This document shows, in pieces, positions 26,917 to 35,880 of a stretch of DNA of 64,000 nucleotides; positions within the stretch are counted from its first letter, which is position 1; every line of letters begins with the position of its first letter. Under the pieces are notes generated by a model. That model saw only the letters and a list, made by a program, of their open reading frames with translations, was not told the origin of the DNA and did not search any database. Source of the stretch: Desulfuromusa kysingii (GTDB lineage: Bacteria > Desulfobacterota > Desulfuromonadia > Desulfuromonadales > Geopsychrobacteraceae); contig NZ_FNQN01000003.1 in assembly GCF_900107645.1 (NCBI RefSeq), positions 62,001 through 126,000 of the forward strand, read 5' to 3'. A program made the translations under genes and the position numbers.

Positions 26917-29049
26917 ATGCTGGAAAGTGGTGACTCGGTTTTTGATTGTCAGATTGACAAACAGTTATCGGACAATAATATCTATGCGAGCTATCTGACC
27001 CGTTGTGTCGATGGCAAGACCGCTAAACTGTTTCTGCTCCATCCTGACCCGTTGTTGAATCAACGGCAGCAACACGCATGTATAGAGCAAGCGAGCTGGC
27101 TATCCAGTCAAGCTTTCCCCGGGGTAGGGGTCCCTCTGAACGCTGGAGAAATAGATGGACAGTTGGCCTATCTTTACCTCCGTCCGCAAGGAAGGTCCTT
27201 ACGGCAAACTCTTGTGGATGGCTATTCGGCGCAACAAGCTGTGGTCCTACTGCAAAAGATTGCAACTCACTTGAGTGCAGTGCATAATGCCGGTTTCTGG
27301 CATGGCAACATTTCACCAGAAAACATCTATATTGATGCTGCATCCCCTTATCTTGCCGAATTTGCTTTGAGTCAACTGATCCGACTGGATTTCCATTCCG
27401 GAATTGACCCTCAATATACCAGCCCGGAACAAGTCCGTGGCGAAACTTCAAGTAGTGCCTCCGATATCTACAGCTTGGGCTGTATTCTTTATCATCTGCT
27501 GACCGGCGGTCCCCCTTTCTCTGGTGATGAGCCTTTTGCCATTGCCAAGCAGCACCTTCAGGGAGAATTCCCCCCGCTTCCTGAAAGCTTACAGGTTCTT
27601 CAACCTTTGCTGATTGCAATGACAGAACTGAGTAGCGCCGAACGTATTACTGTGGATGAATTGATCCATAACATTGGTGATATAGCGGAATCACATCTGC
27701 TTGATCAGATCGAGACTGACAGGTCATCAGGAGATCATCCTGTGGAAGACTCCCCGACAACTGCAAGTGTCTCGCTCCTTGATGAGGCTCTGGATAGTTC
27801 TGAACTTGCTGCTCGCATTGAAGCCCGACTCAAGGAGCATGCCACTGAATTCCATGATTCAGAGCCCTTGGTGTCGCAGATAGAAGAGGCCCAAATTGAT
27901 ACGGTTGTCGAACTGGATCAAGTTGTTCAAGAAAACAAGACAGGCTTTGGACGCCTTGTTCTGATTCTGCTCCTTGGCATCGCGATCGGTTCTGGTTTGT
28001 ATTTTTTCCTCAGCCCGTCGATCCCCGGAACTGTTCCTGCGGTGGTTGAATCAACAGTTATTGGTGACGATACTACCATAGCTGATTTAGATCTTGGATT
28101 GCAGTTGTGGCAGGATGAAGATTTCAACGGTGCTGAAGCTGAGTTTAAAAATAATATTGCTGCGAATCCGGAGGATCCACGAGCCTACAACAATTTGGCC
28201 GCTTTTTATGCGGCTCAGGGTAATTATGAACAGGCGCGTGATTATTTAGAGCAGGCGTTGGCGACGGATGAGAAGTATGCCACGATCTATCGGAATCTGG
28301 GATCTGTGTATGCTGAAATGGCCAGGGGGGCCTATGGTCGAGCTTTACAGATTAATCGACTTAAAGAGACTGTCTCCTTGCCGGTTTTCTCTAGCAAGGG
28401 AGTTGTGAAACTGCAATCGGACACCACTGTCGCTGGAAAGAGCTTGGTCCCTGCTGCGGATACAGCGACAGCGACGGCATCGTTATCGACAGCGGGTGAG
28501 CAGATTTCTGCTTCTGTTGCGACTCTGAATCCTGAATCCGAGGAGACGCCGGCTGTCAGTCCTGTTAATCAGTCGCCACCTGCAGTTAAAATTGCCGAGG
28601 AGGCGCAAGCCCATAATACCGAAGAGTTGATCGTTGCGGTCGCACAACAAGGTGCTCCGGATAACGATGGGAAGAACGAAGATGTTGCGACCGATTTATC
28701 GTCGGAGAAGCCTGAAAGTTTTCTCCAACGATGGGCACAAGCGTGGTCAAACCAGGATGTCGATGCTTATCTGAGTTTTTATGGAGAACAGTTTGTCCCT
28801 CCTGCCGGGAGAAGCCGGGCTGACTGGGAAGCTCAACGTCGCACCCGGATACGGGCGCCAAAAGAGATCCAGGTAACGCTGGATGCATTCCAAGTGATAC
28901 CGGGTGAAGATAAGGTTCAACAAGTGGAGCTTATTCAGAGTTATACCAGTAACCTTCTGAGTGATCGCTTTAAAAAAGTTTTTGATTTGCAGCAGACAGA
29001 TAATGGTTGGAAGATTGTTCGTGAGCGTTCTATCGGGAGAGTTCGTTGA
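26917..29049 (+). CDS. Membrane pseudokinase with TPR and NTF2-like domains
   Basis: A 710-aa protein. Residues 20-255 have a protein-kinase-like fold: HGNISPEN (129-136) sits where HRDLKPEN would be, and SDIYSLGCILYHLLTG (182-197) is the well-kept subdomain IX. Yet the catalytic Asp is Asn131, the Lys is Ser133, and the DFG site reads EFA (148-150), while no glycine loop is visible; it should be inactive as a kinase. A linker, one membrane helix (346-366), two TPR-like units (386-470), a Thr/Ala-rich linker and an NTF2-like C-terminal domain (600-710) follow. ATG 26917 has GAGG 6 nt upstream. It overlaps the L,D-transpeptidase gene by 1 nt, so it may sense or recruit for cell-wall crosslinking. 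Confidence 0.85.
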   Translation: MLESGDSVFDCQIDKQLSDNNIYASYLTRCVDGKTAKLFLLHPDPLLNQRQQHACIEQASWLSSQAFPGVGVPLNAGEIDGQLAYLYLRPQGRSLRQTLVDGYSAQQAVVLLQKIATHLSAVHNAGFWHGNISPENIYIDAASPYLAEFALSQLIRLDFHSGIDPQYTSPEQVRGETSSSASDIYSLGCILYHLLTGGPPFSGDEPFAIAKQHLQGEFPPLPESLQVLQPLLIAMTELSSAERITVDELIHNIGDIAESHLLDQIETDRSSGDHPVEDSPTTASVSLLDEALDSSELAARIEARLKEHATEFHDSEPLVSQIEEAQIDTVVELDQVVQENKTGFGRLVLILLLGIAIGSGLYFFLSPSIPGTVPAVVESTVIGDDTTIADLDLGLQLWQDEDFNGAEAEFKNNIAANPEDPRAYNNLAAFYAAQGNYEQARDYLEQALATDEKYATIYRNLGSVYAEMARGAYGRALQINRLKETVSLPVFSSKGVVKLQSDTTVAGKSLVPAADTATATASLSTAGEQISASVATLNPESEETPAVSPVNQSPPAVKIAEEAQAHNTEELIVAVAQQGAPDNDGKNEDVATDLSSEKPESFLQRWAQAWSNQDVDAYLSFYGEQFVPPAGRSRADWEAQRRTRIRAPKEIQVTLDAFQVIPGEDKVQQVELIQSYTSNLLSDRFKKVFDLQQTDNGWKIVRERSIGRVR

Positions 29050-30401
29050 TGCTGAAACGGATTACTATCTCTGTTCTGATTGTTGGACTTTTGGGGCTGA
29101 CCGGGGTTAAGGTCGGAGCTCTCTGGACTCAGCAGCAGGTTCAAGAGGGGCCGACGGCTCCGTCTTTTCCATCTTTTGATCAAGGAATCAAGTCGCCACA
29201 GAGCGGAGAAGTCAATTCCCAAGTGGAGGTTCTCTTTGATCGTTTGAACCGCCGGTTAGAGCGCAACCCTGATGATTATGAAGCAAGTTTACTCAAAGGT
29301 TTATTATCGTTTCAGGTGGGCGGATTAGATGATGCGATTACTGAATTACGCACCTTAACGCAACGTGCGCCAAAATTTCAGCTCGCCCATTTAATTCTGG
29401 GCGATCTGCTGATGGCGCGGTTCAATCAGGTTGATGCTTTTGGTCACAATGGATTAATTCAAACCAATAACAGTACGCAGGAAAAACGGATCCAACAACT
29501 TCAAAGTGAAGCCAGAGCCCGTCTTCAAGGATATCTATTTCTGGTCGACGGGGTTGAGGTTCCCCGTGCTCTGCTTGCCTTAAGCAGTGAAACTGAGTAT
29601 GCCTTACTGGTCGATAAAAGTAAGAATCGACTGTATGTTTATCATAACTCCGGCCCCGGCTTGTCCCCTGAATTGGTGGACGATTTCTATGTTGTCCTAG
29701 GAAAAAAGACCGGTGAAAAATACCGCGAAGGCGACTTGAAAACTCCCAGCGGTGTCTATTTTGTCACCAGTTACCTTCCCGATGAAAAACTGCCACCGCT
29801 CTATGGTAGTGGTGCCTTTCCTGTGAATTATCCAAACGAATACGATCATCGTTTACGCAAGACAGGCAAGGGGATATGGCTACATGGCACCGATAAATCT
29901 CTCTATAGTCGCCCCCCCCTGGATAGTGAAGGATGTGTGGTCTTAACCAACGAAGAGTTTACCCGCATTGGACAGTATGTTGAAATCGGCCGCACACCTA
30001 TTATTATCAGTGAGTCAGTTGATTGGGTCTCGAGTCGGGAATGGTTGGATCAGAATATTGAAGTCCAAGCGGCTTTGGAAAACTGGCGACAAAATTGGGA
30101 ACGCGCGGATTTAAATTCTTATCTGGATATGTATGCCGAGGATTTCTGGTCAAAAAAGTATGATAAAGAGGGGTGGGCTACATATAAAAGGCAGGTGTTT
30201 TCCAGTAAGAAATTTCAGAAAATCGACCTCTCTGATATCTCAGTTTTAAGCTATCCGGGGGATAAAGAATCCCGCCCCATGGTTGTTGCTAACTTTGTGC
30301 AACATTACCGTTCCAATAACTTCAACGGTAACACCCATAAGCGTCTCTACATGGTGAAAGAGCAGGGCGATTGGAAAGTTCTTTATGAGGGGCGACAGTA
30401 G
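29049..30401 (+). CDS. YkuD-family L,D-transpeptidase with TPR and NTF2-like domains
   Basis: The 450-aa protein begins with a signal anchor (residues 4-22), has a TPR-like region (about 75-160), and a YkuD catalytic domain (185-320). The active-site residues are His279 in WLHGTD and Cys296 in SEGCVVL, with the expected Ser293. Such enzymes build 3-3 peptidoglycan crosslinks, attach lipoproteins or trim stem peptides in the periplasm. Residues 340-450 form an NTF2/SnoaL-like domain, as in the Helicobacter Csd6 carboxypeptidase. The start ATG 29049 overlaps the upstream stop (TGATG), with GGGAGAG before it. The upstream gene ends with the same kind of domain, so they probably work together. 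Confidence 0.92.
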   Translation: MLKRITISVLIVGLLGLTGVKVGALWTQQQVQEGPTAPSFPSFDQGIKSPQSGEVNSQVEVLFDRLNRRLERNPDDYEASLLKGLLSFQVGGLDDAITELRTLTQRAPKFQLAHLILGDLLMARFNQVDAFGHNGLIQTNNSTQEKRIQQLQSEARARLQGYLFLVDGVEVPRALLALSSETEYALLVDKSKNRLYVYHNSGPGLSPELVDDFYVVLGKKTGEKYREGDLKTPSGVYFVTSYLPDEKLPPLYGSGAFPVNYPNEYDHRLRKTGKGIWLHGTDKSLYSRPPLDSEGCVVLTNEEFTRIGQYVEIGRTPIIISESVDWVSSREWLDQNIEVQAALENWRQNWERADLNSYLDMYAEDFWSKKYDKEGWATYKRQVFSSKKFQKIDLSDISVLSYPGDKESRPMVVANFVQHYRSNNFNGNTHKRLYMVKEQGDWKVLYEGRQ

Positions 30402-30411
30402 GTTTTACTGG

Positions 30412-30633
30412 TCAATCAGTTGTAACAGAGTTCAATTTTGCCAATAACTCGTTTAAATTTAGGTGATATTTTTCCGCAACCTGCTGTACCGATTCAAACA
30501 GCATCTGACAGCAGATACATTCTCCCACCTGCCCATCGTATGATTTGAAGATCGCTTCCGTTGCAGGGTGGGCACTGATAATGTCCAGCAAAGTCATATC
30601 TGTGGTGATTGATTCGATTTGTTTATTGTTCAT
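30412..30633 (-). CDS. DUF1858-like small redox-motif protein
   Basis: A 73-residue protein with the shape of the DUF1858 family: TDMTLLDIISAHPATEAIFKSYD, then a cysteine cluster ECICCQM, then VAEKYHLNLNELLAKLN. In the family this disulfide or metal site accompanies hybrid-cluster or redox proteins, but its role is not established. ATG at 30633 gives the family N-terminus; an upstream start adds 22 basic, unrelated residues. It is convergent with the L,D-transpeptidase gene and 11 nt from it. Confidence 0.75.
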   Translation of the reverse strand: MNNKQIESITTDMTLLDIISAHPATEAIFKSYDGQVGECICCQMLFESVQQVAEKYHLNLNELLAKLNSVTTD

Positions 30634-30753
30634 GGCTGATAACTTTTCCAATGGTAAAAGGCTCGCCGTTATTTTGACTCTCTTGATCGGGTTTTGCAAG
30701 AGTCTATCTTTCTTGGCATAACTAAAATAATGACGTTGTCAGGGGGTAAATTT

Positions 30754-31830
30754 ATGCAGTTACAGTCAAAAGCTGATGCCCAGCGCAGAGTTGATCAGAT
30801 TGCTGATTTTCAGGCTGAATTGGCGTTAATCGAACAGGAAAAGATTATCTCCCTGCAAGAGAGTGACCGCTCTGCGATTGCCAACTACCATGCTGACCTG
30901 ATAGCACAACTGGCGGCTGCTTTTGATATCGATGTCAATAAGCGGGAGAAACAGTTCAGTCTCGGGATGAAGATCGCTTCGTTCCTGGGGGCGCTCGGGC
31001 TGGCTGCCAGTGTGTTTTTTCTTTTTTATCAATTCTGGGGACGATTCACAACGGCAACGCAGGTTTTGATCTTAATCGTTGCCCCCCTGCTGGGGTTGTC
31101 TGCGACTGTTTACGCCTCGTACCGGGAGAAAACCGGCTATTTTTCAAAGCTTCTGGGGTTAGTCAGCTTTGGTTGTTTTGTTTTGAATCTATCTATGCTC
31201 GGACAGATCTTCAATATAACCCCATCTGCCAATGCTTTTCTGTTATGGGCGATGTTTGCATTTTTTCTTGCTTATGCCTCTGATGTACGCCTGCTGCTTG
31301 CCGTGGGGATAATATGTAGTGCCGCTTTTCTGTCGGCCCAGACAGGAACTTGGAGCGGTTGTTATTGGATCCATTTTGGCGAACGACCGGAGAATTTCTT
31401 TCCGGCGGCTCTCTTCCTTTTTTTGATCCCTCTTTTTCCCCATCATAAATACTCAGGCTTTTCTGTCATCTATCGAGTCTTTGCGCTACTGTTGTTTTTT
31501 GTTCCCGTTTTGATTCTATCCAACTGGGGCAGGATCAGCTACATGCCTCTGAGTTCTGAAGGGGTAGAGAGTCTTTATCAGCTTATTGGCTTTATCTGTA
31601 GCGCCGCTGCGATATGGCTGGGGATAAGGAAGGGCTGGTCTGAGGTTGTCAATTGCGGCAATGTTTTCTTCACGATCTTTCTGTATACCAAATTTTATGA
31701 TTGGTGGTGGGATTGGATGCCGAAGTCGCTCTTTTTCCTCCTTATTGGTCTGACCGCTATCTTGATGTTGTTGATTTTCAAGCGGCTGCGAAAGACACAG
31801 AGTCAATCGGGTCAGGAGGTTTCAATATGA
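30754..31830 (+). CDS. DUF2157-like membrane protein
   Basis: A 358-aa integral membrane protein. The first 75 residues are hydrophilic, including a coiled-coil-like part (RRVDQIADFQAELALIEQEK), and about nine hydrophobic helices follow from residue 78 to 345. This arrangement matches the DUF2157 family, whose function is unknown. ATG 30754 is chosen since AGGGGGT stands 6 nt before it; ATG 30730 is an alternative. The stop overlaps the next start (ATGA), so the two proteins are probably made together. Confidence 0.75.
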   Translation: MQLQSKADAQRRVDQIADFQAELALIEQEKIISLQESDRSAIANYHADLIAQLAAAFDIDVNKREKQFSLGMKIASFLGALGLAASVFFLFYQFWGRFTTATQVLILIVAPLLGLSATVYASYREKTGYFSKLLGLVSFGCFVLNLSMLGQIFNITPSANAFLLWAMFAFFLAYASDVRLLLAVGIICSAAFLSAQTGTWSGCYWIHFGERPENFFPAALFLFLIPLFPHHKYSGFSVIYRVFALLLFFVPVLILSNWGRISYMPLSSEGVESLYQLIGFICSAAAIWLGIRKGWSEVVNCGNVFFTIFLYTKFYDWWWDWMPKSLFFLLIGLTAILMLLIFKRLRKTQSQSGQEVSI

Positions 31831-32747
31831 AACGACCCTTGTCCCCCCGGATTTTGTATGTTTTCGCATTTGCGATCCTGATCGTGACCAATGTTGTCGT
31901 GCTCTCGGTTGTGGTGATAAATAGACTCGGGACACCAGAATCGCAGATAACTCTTACCGAGAGGGAATTGTCGTTATCGCATCACTCTGGTCGAGAAAAC
32001 AGTGGTCTGAAACTCCATCTCAACTGGCGGACTTTAAGCCGGGATCAAGATGGAAATAATTACAATTATTGGGGGGCACCGGCCTGGTTGGATGCTGAAA
32101 AATTAGCGGAGCTGGGTTTTAATATCGATAAAGTTAGCAATGTCAACAACGCTCAATCTTTTGCCCGCCGGTCAATCCCTAAAGAAGTTTTTATTGTGCT
32201 TGAAAATGATGGGGCCTCTTACCAGAAAGCTGTGAGTAGAGCAGTGCTTTCATTCAGAAAAGAGCAGGATAGATTAGATTCTGCTCCTGATGATAAAAAA
32301 ATACGTGCGAGCGTTGAGCAAGCAAAAAAGCGGGTAAAGCGTGAACAGGTTACCGCATCTCGCCTGTTTGCCATCGACGCCGGAGTCAATCCGCAAAAAT
32401 TAAGAGAGCAATATCCTGATCGCTCAATTTTCATCATCACCAAAGGGCTGGTCAAGCCAGGGGCTTATGTTGCTAAAAAAGAGACATCTGTGTCCGGACT
32501 TATCACCCGATTAAGCATTGGCAATATCCATGTTTCACGCAAACACCGCAATATGTTTGCTGGTATCCTGGCTCAGGATAGGTCAGGTTCCCCTGATTTC
32601 AGGCCACCCCGTTACCGGGTTGAGGTGGCGTACGGTCGCCGGTTTGAACCATGGTTAGTTGCTACGGAGCCAATGAGTGATAAATCTGATGAAAATGTGT
32701 CGATGCCGTTTCTGCTTCAAAACAAGCAAGCTCACTCAACTCAATAA
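31827..32747 (+). CDS. DUF4824-like membrane-anchored protein
   Basis: A 306-aa protein with one N-terminal helix (about residues 8-31) and a soluble, probably periplasmic remainder. The segment LNWRTLSRDQDGNNYNYWGAPAW, then LGF, then IPKEVFIVLENDG matches my recollection of the DUF4824 family. Function is unknown. AGGAGG at 31814-31819 precedes ATG 31827, which overlaps the upstream stop. The partner upstream is a DUF2157-like protein, and such pairs are recurrent, which suggests one membrane complex. Confidence 0.7.
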   Translation: MKRPLSPRILYVFAFAILIVTNVVVLSVVVINRLGTPESQITLTERELSLSHHSGRENSGLKLHLNWRTLSRDQDGNNYNYWGAPAWLDAEKLAELGFNIDKVSNVNNAQSFARRSIPKEVFIVLENDGASYQKAVSRAVLSFRKEQDRLDSAPDDKKIRASVEQAKKRVKREQVTASRLFAIDAGVNPQKLREQYPDRSIFIITKGLVKPGAYVAKKETSVSGLITRLSIGNIHVSRKHRNMFAGILAQDRSGSPDFRPPRYRVEVAYGRRFEPWLVATEPMSDKSDENVSMPFLLQNKQAHSTQ

Positions 32748-32760
32748 AACTTGACAGTGA

Positions 32761-33561
32761 TCAGACCGTCTGCACTGAACGGAGAAAAGAGATGAGGACT
32801 TCGTTGAAGAGATCTCCATTCTCAAGGTTCCCCAGATGTCCGACTGCTGACAGCATTGCAAGTCTGGAGGCGGGGATCTGTGCAGCCAGAGCGATTGATT
32901 TCTCGGGCGGAATGGCCTGGTCGTCTTCGGCACCGATGATTAACGTCGGAAGTTGCAGGGTCGCCAATAATGGAGTCGCGTCGCGTCGATCTCGGATCGC
33001 CTGCAACCCATGGATAAGACCTGTTGTTGATGTCGCGGTCATCCAGCTCTGGACCTTAGCGATTAATTCCGGCCGGTTTTGTGTGCTGTGGGGGGCGAAG
33101 AGGACTGGGAGAAAGGCATCGGCCACGGTCTGGGGACGACCCGCTTCAATCTCGGCGATTAGGTGATCACGCTTGGCTCGTCCTGTTTCATCGTCGGCGT
33201 CACTGCGGGTGACCACAAAGCAGGCGGCGCTTATCCGTTGCGGATAACGCTGGAGCAGGTCAAGTAATAAGTAACCTCCCATGGACATACCAGCAACTAC
33301 AGCTTTTTCCACCTGCAATCGATCCAGCAGGTTGATCAGATCATCAACCATCGCTTCGACTGTACCGGGAGATTCTCCTGCCTCGCTTTCTCCGAAGCCG
33401 CGTAGATCTGGGGCAATCACTCTGAAGCCTGCAGCACTCAATGCTTCAATTTGCGGTTGCCACATCTGTCGGTTGAGGGGGAATCCATGAATTAACAGGA
33501 CCGCCTGACCTGTTCCTGCCTCGTCATATGCGAGATGAATATTTTCGGGTTTGGATTGCAT
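32761..33561 (-). CDS. Alpha/beta-fold hydrolase
   Basis: A 266-aa cytoplasmic hydrolase. The oxyanion segment LLIHGFPLN lies at 22-30, the nucleophile Ser93 in GMSMGG, a likely acid Asp213 or Asp214 in GAEDDQ, and the catalytic His242 in VGHLGNLE. This set is typical of esterases and of 3-oxoadipate enol-lactonase-like proteins; the substrate cannot be told from the sequence. CAAGGAGAG precedes the start. It lies 64 nt downstream of the phosphofructokinase gene on the same strand, perhaps co-transcribed. Confidence 0.88.
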   Translation of the reverse strand: MQSKPENIHLAYDEAGTGQAVLLIHGFPLNRQMWQPQIEALSAAGFRVIAPDLRGFGESEAGESPGTVEAMVDDLINLLDRLQVEKAVVAGMSMGGYLLLDLLQRYPQRISAACFVVTRSDADDETGRAKRDHLIAEIEAGRPQTVADAFLPVLFAPHSTQNRPELIAKVQSWMTATSTTGLIHGLQAIRDRRDATPLLATLQLPTLIIGAEDDQAIPPEKSIALAAQIPASRLAMLSAVGHLGNLENGDLFNEVLISFLRSVQTV

Positions 33562-33625
33562 TTTTCTCTCCTTGATGTGGTTTTATTGCTCCACTGCCAA
33601 AACTATTAATTTATCCCTTGGCTGA

Positions 33626-34921
33626 TCAAAGTTCCGCAATATCTCCTTGCTGTCCGGTTGAGGCGAGTACGCTGCTCCAGAACCAGCCTTTGGGGTCAAT
33701 TCTTTTGCGTTGTCGCGTCGCCAGCGCTATAGGAATATGGGTAAACTGATTATTCCACGAACCCAGGACCATATTGGTCCGCCCGCTCATGCCGGCATGG
33801 ACTGCGTTGTGTCCGAGCAGCAGACAAAATGCTGAATCGTGGGCGTTGGCAGGCTGACTACGGATAATGTAACTCGGATCAATATATTTAAGGGTGATTT
33901 CTGTTTTTATTTCGGTAAAGTGGCTCTTAATCGTGTCGCGCAGCCACTCGCCGATATCTCCTAACTGTAGATTCCCTGAACTGTCACGTTTGCCGGTGAC
34001 GGTCATCAATTCTTGCCCCGCCCCCTCTGCGACAACAATGACAGCGTGGCCTCTGCGTGTTAAACGTTCTTCTAGTTTCTGCATCAGTTCATGGGGGTTA
34101 AAAGGTTCTTCAGGGGTCAGACAGAAATTGACTTGGCCGTTGACCAGGGTCGCTTGAGCCGCAATAAAGCCAGAATCGCGTCCCATCAATTTGACCAGAC
34201 CAATGCCATTGAACGCGCCGGTCGCTTCAGAGTGTGCGGCATTAATCGCATTCTGCGCAGCAGCAACGGCGGTCTCAAAGCCAAAGGTTTTATTGACAAA
34301 ACAAATGTCGTTATCAATGGTCTTGGGGATGGCGATAACACTCAGTGGCAAACCCCGGCGCTTGACTTCTGCGGCAATTGTGGCAGCTCCTTTCAGAGTC
34401 CCATCACCTCCGATGGTGAAGAGAATACCGACGCCTAATTCTTGCAGATAGTCGACCATTTCCACCGCATCTTGAGGCCCGCGTGACGATGCGAGTATCG
34501 TTCCACCTAACTCGCTGATATGATTAACGGCATCAGGACTTAAAATGACTGGTGGAACATCATGACGTTTGACCAGCCCTTTGAAACCGTAGCGAAAACC
34601 GAGAATGCGTCTAACTCCGTAGTGGTGATAAAGACTCATGACCACGGCACGAATCACATTGTTGATGCCGGGACACAGCCCTCCGCAACTGACAATGCCG
34701 CAGGAAAGCTGATGCCGATCAAAGAAAATCTGCTGGCGAGGCCCTGCGCGTTCCATACTCGGTGGTTCAAGCCCCGCTGCAATATAAGGGCGTAAATCTT
34801 CAGGACTGGAATGGTAGAGTAGTCGTTCGTTCTCGTCGGCAAACTGCACCCCTCGCATGGGTGATGTAAAGTGGCAACTGCCAAGTTGTTCAATCTGAAA
34901 ATCGAGGCTGGGATCCAGCAT
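33626..34921 (-). CDS. ATP-type 6-phosphofructokinase
   Basis: A 431-aa PFK of the long, plant/TP0108-like class with an N-terminal extension of about 70 residues. GGDGT (171-175) and PKTIDND (199-205) mark the nucleotide and catalytic sites; MGRDSGF (246-252) is the fructose-6-phosphate loop. Gly174 at the position that is Asp in pyrophosphate-dependent enzymes favours ATP as donor, while Lys200 where bacterial PfkA has Gly places it in the Gly/Lys subgroup. This is known of the family; donor preference is not proven here. It is the start of a two-gene minus-strand unit with the hydrolase. Confidence 0.88.
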   Translation of the reverse strand: MLDPSLDFQIEQLGSCHFTSPMRGVQFADENERLLYHSSPEDLRPYIAAGLEPPSMERAGPRQQIFFDRHQLSCGIVSCGGLCPGINNVIRAVVMSLYHHYGVRRILGFRYGFKGLVKRHDVPPVILSPDAVNHISELGGTILASSRGPQDAVEMVDYLQELGVGILFTIGGDGTLKGAATIAAEVKRRGLPLSVIAIPKTIDNDICFVNKTFGFETAVAAAQNAINAAHSEATGAFNGIGLVKLMGRDSGFIAAQATLVNGQVNFCLTPEEPFNPHELMQKLEERLTRRGHAVIVVAEGAGQELMTVTGKRDSSGNLQLGDIGEWLRDTIKSHFTEIKTEITLKYIDPSYIIRSQPANAHDSAFCLLLGHNAVHAGMSGRTNMVLGSWNNQFTHIPIALATRQRKRIDPKGWFWSSVLASTGQQGDIAEL

Positions 34922-35199
34922 AATAAATCCTTTAAGTTTTATTTTTTTTGCATCCTTTTAAGCTGAGATACAGGTTAAAAATAGCATCGTTTTCCCGCCG
35001 AATAAAACAGATTTGTCGGCAGACTAGCTCTACCGTATGAGTCAAACAGGTAATGGGTAGATCTTAAAATTGTACCGTACTATAAACAGAGTGCAGGGAA
35101 TTAATTTAAGATATCATGCAGATCTATGAATTTTTCTATTTAAGAGGCAGCAATCTGTCGCGATGCAAAAAGGACGGGATTTATCGCCTGAGGTAAAAG

Positions 35200-35778
35200 A
35201 TGGCATATTTTGAAAATTATAATGACGGGATTGAATTTAAAAATTTGTGCATAACGGAACAGGATATAAATGGTTTTGAATTTAATCATTGCGACTTTAG
35301 CGCTTGTAATTTTAGCGGCTCGACGTTTAATAAATGTCGCTTTGAAAATAGTACCTTTATGGCGTGCAATCTTAGTTTGATAAAGCCTAAAGACTGTTCT
35401 TTTATTGATGTTGATTTCAGGAACTGTAAGGCCATTGGAGTCGATTGGGCTGAAGCATCGATGTCCCCGAGGATTAATTTTTATGCGTGCACGCTTAATT
35501 CCTCATCTTTTTTTGGTTTGAACCTGTCAAAGATAATAATGACCGATTGTAGTGCCATGGAGGTTGATTTTACCGAAGCCATTTTGGCGAAAGGTGTCTT
35601 TGCTTTGACTAATTTCTCAGGCAGTCGTTTTGCAAAAACCAATTTCACTCAAGCTGATATGCGTCAGGCAACCAATTACGCCATTAACCCGGATTATAAT
35701 ATATTGAAACAGACTCACTTTTCTGTGCCTGAAGTTATCTCGCTCCTTTCCGGTCTTGATATCATTCTGGATTCCTGA
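35200..35778 (+). CDS. Pentapeptide-repeat protein (Qnr/McbG-like)
   Basis: A 192-aa protein made of pentapeptide repeats of the A(D/N)LXX type, recognisable as FNHCDFSACNFSGSTFNKCR and later DFTEA, NFSGSRF, NFTQADM. Repeats form a right-handed quadrilateral beta-helix that mimics DNA in the Qnr/MfpA proteins protecting gyrase. The end, INPDYNILKQTHFSVPEV, then LLSGLDI, is the usual C-terminal cap. Function beyond the fold cannot be claimed, and most such chromosomal proteins are uncharacterised. GAGG precedes ATG 35200. It is a single gene, divergent from the phosphofructokinase gene. Confidence 0.88.
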   Translation: MAYFENYNDGIEFKNLCITEQDINGFEFNHCDFSACNFSGSTFNKCRFENSTFMACNLSLIKPKDCSFIDVDFRNCKAIGVDWAEASMSPRINFYACTLNSSSFFGLNLSKIIMTDCSAMEVDFTEAILAKGVFALTNFSGSRFAKTNFTQADMRQATNYAINPDYNILKQTHFSVPEVISLLSGLDIILDS

Positions 35779-35880
35779 AAGTCGGCAGAAATCCAGCTTT
35801 CAAAACTGTGATCATGTGTCTACATCTATGAGCATCTCATATACAGAAAATTTTAAGGTGCTCATTCACACTGGCGCAAC

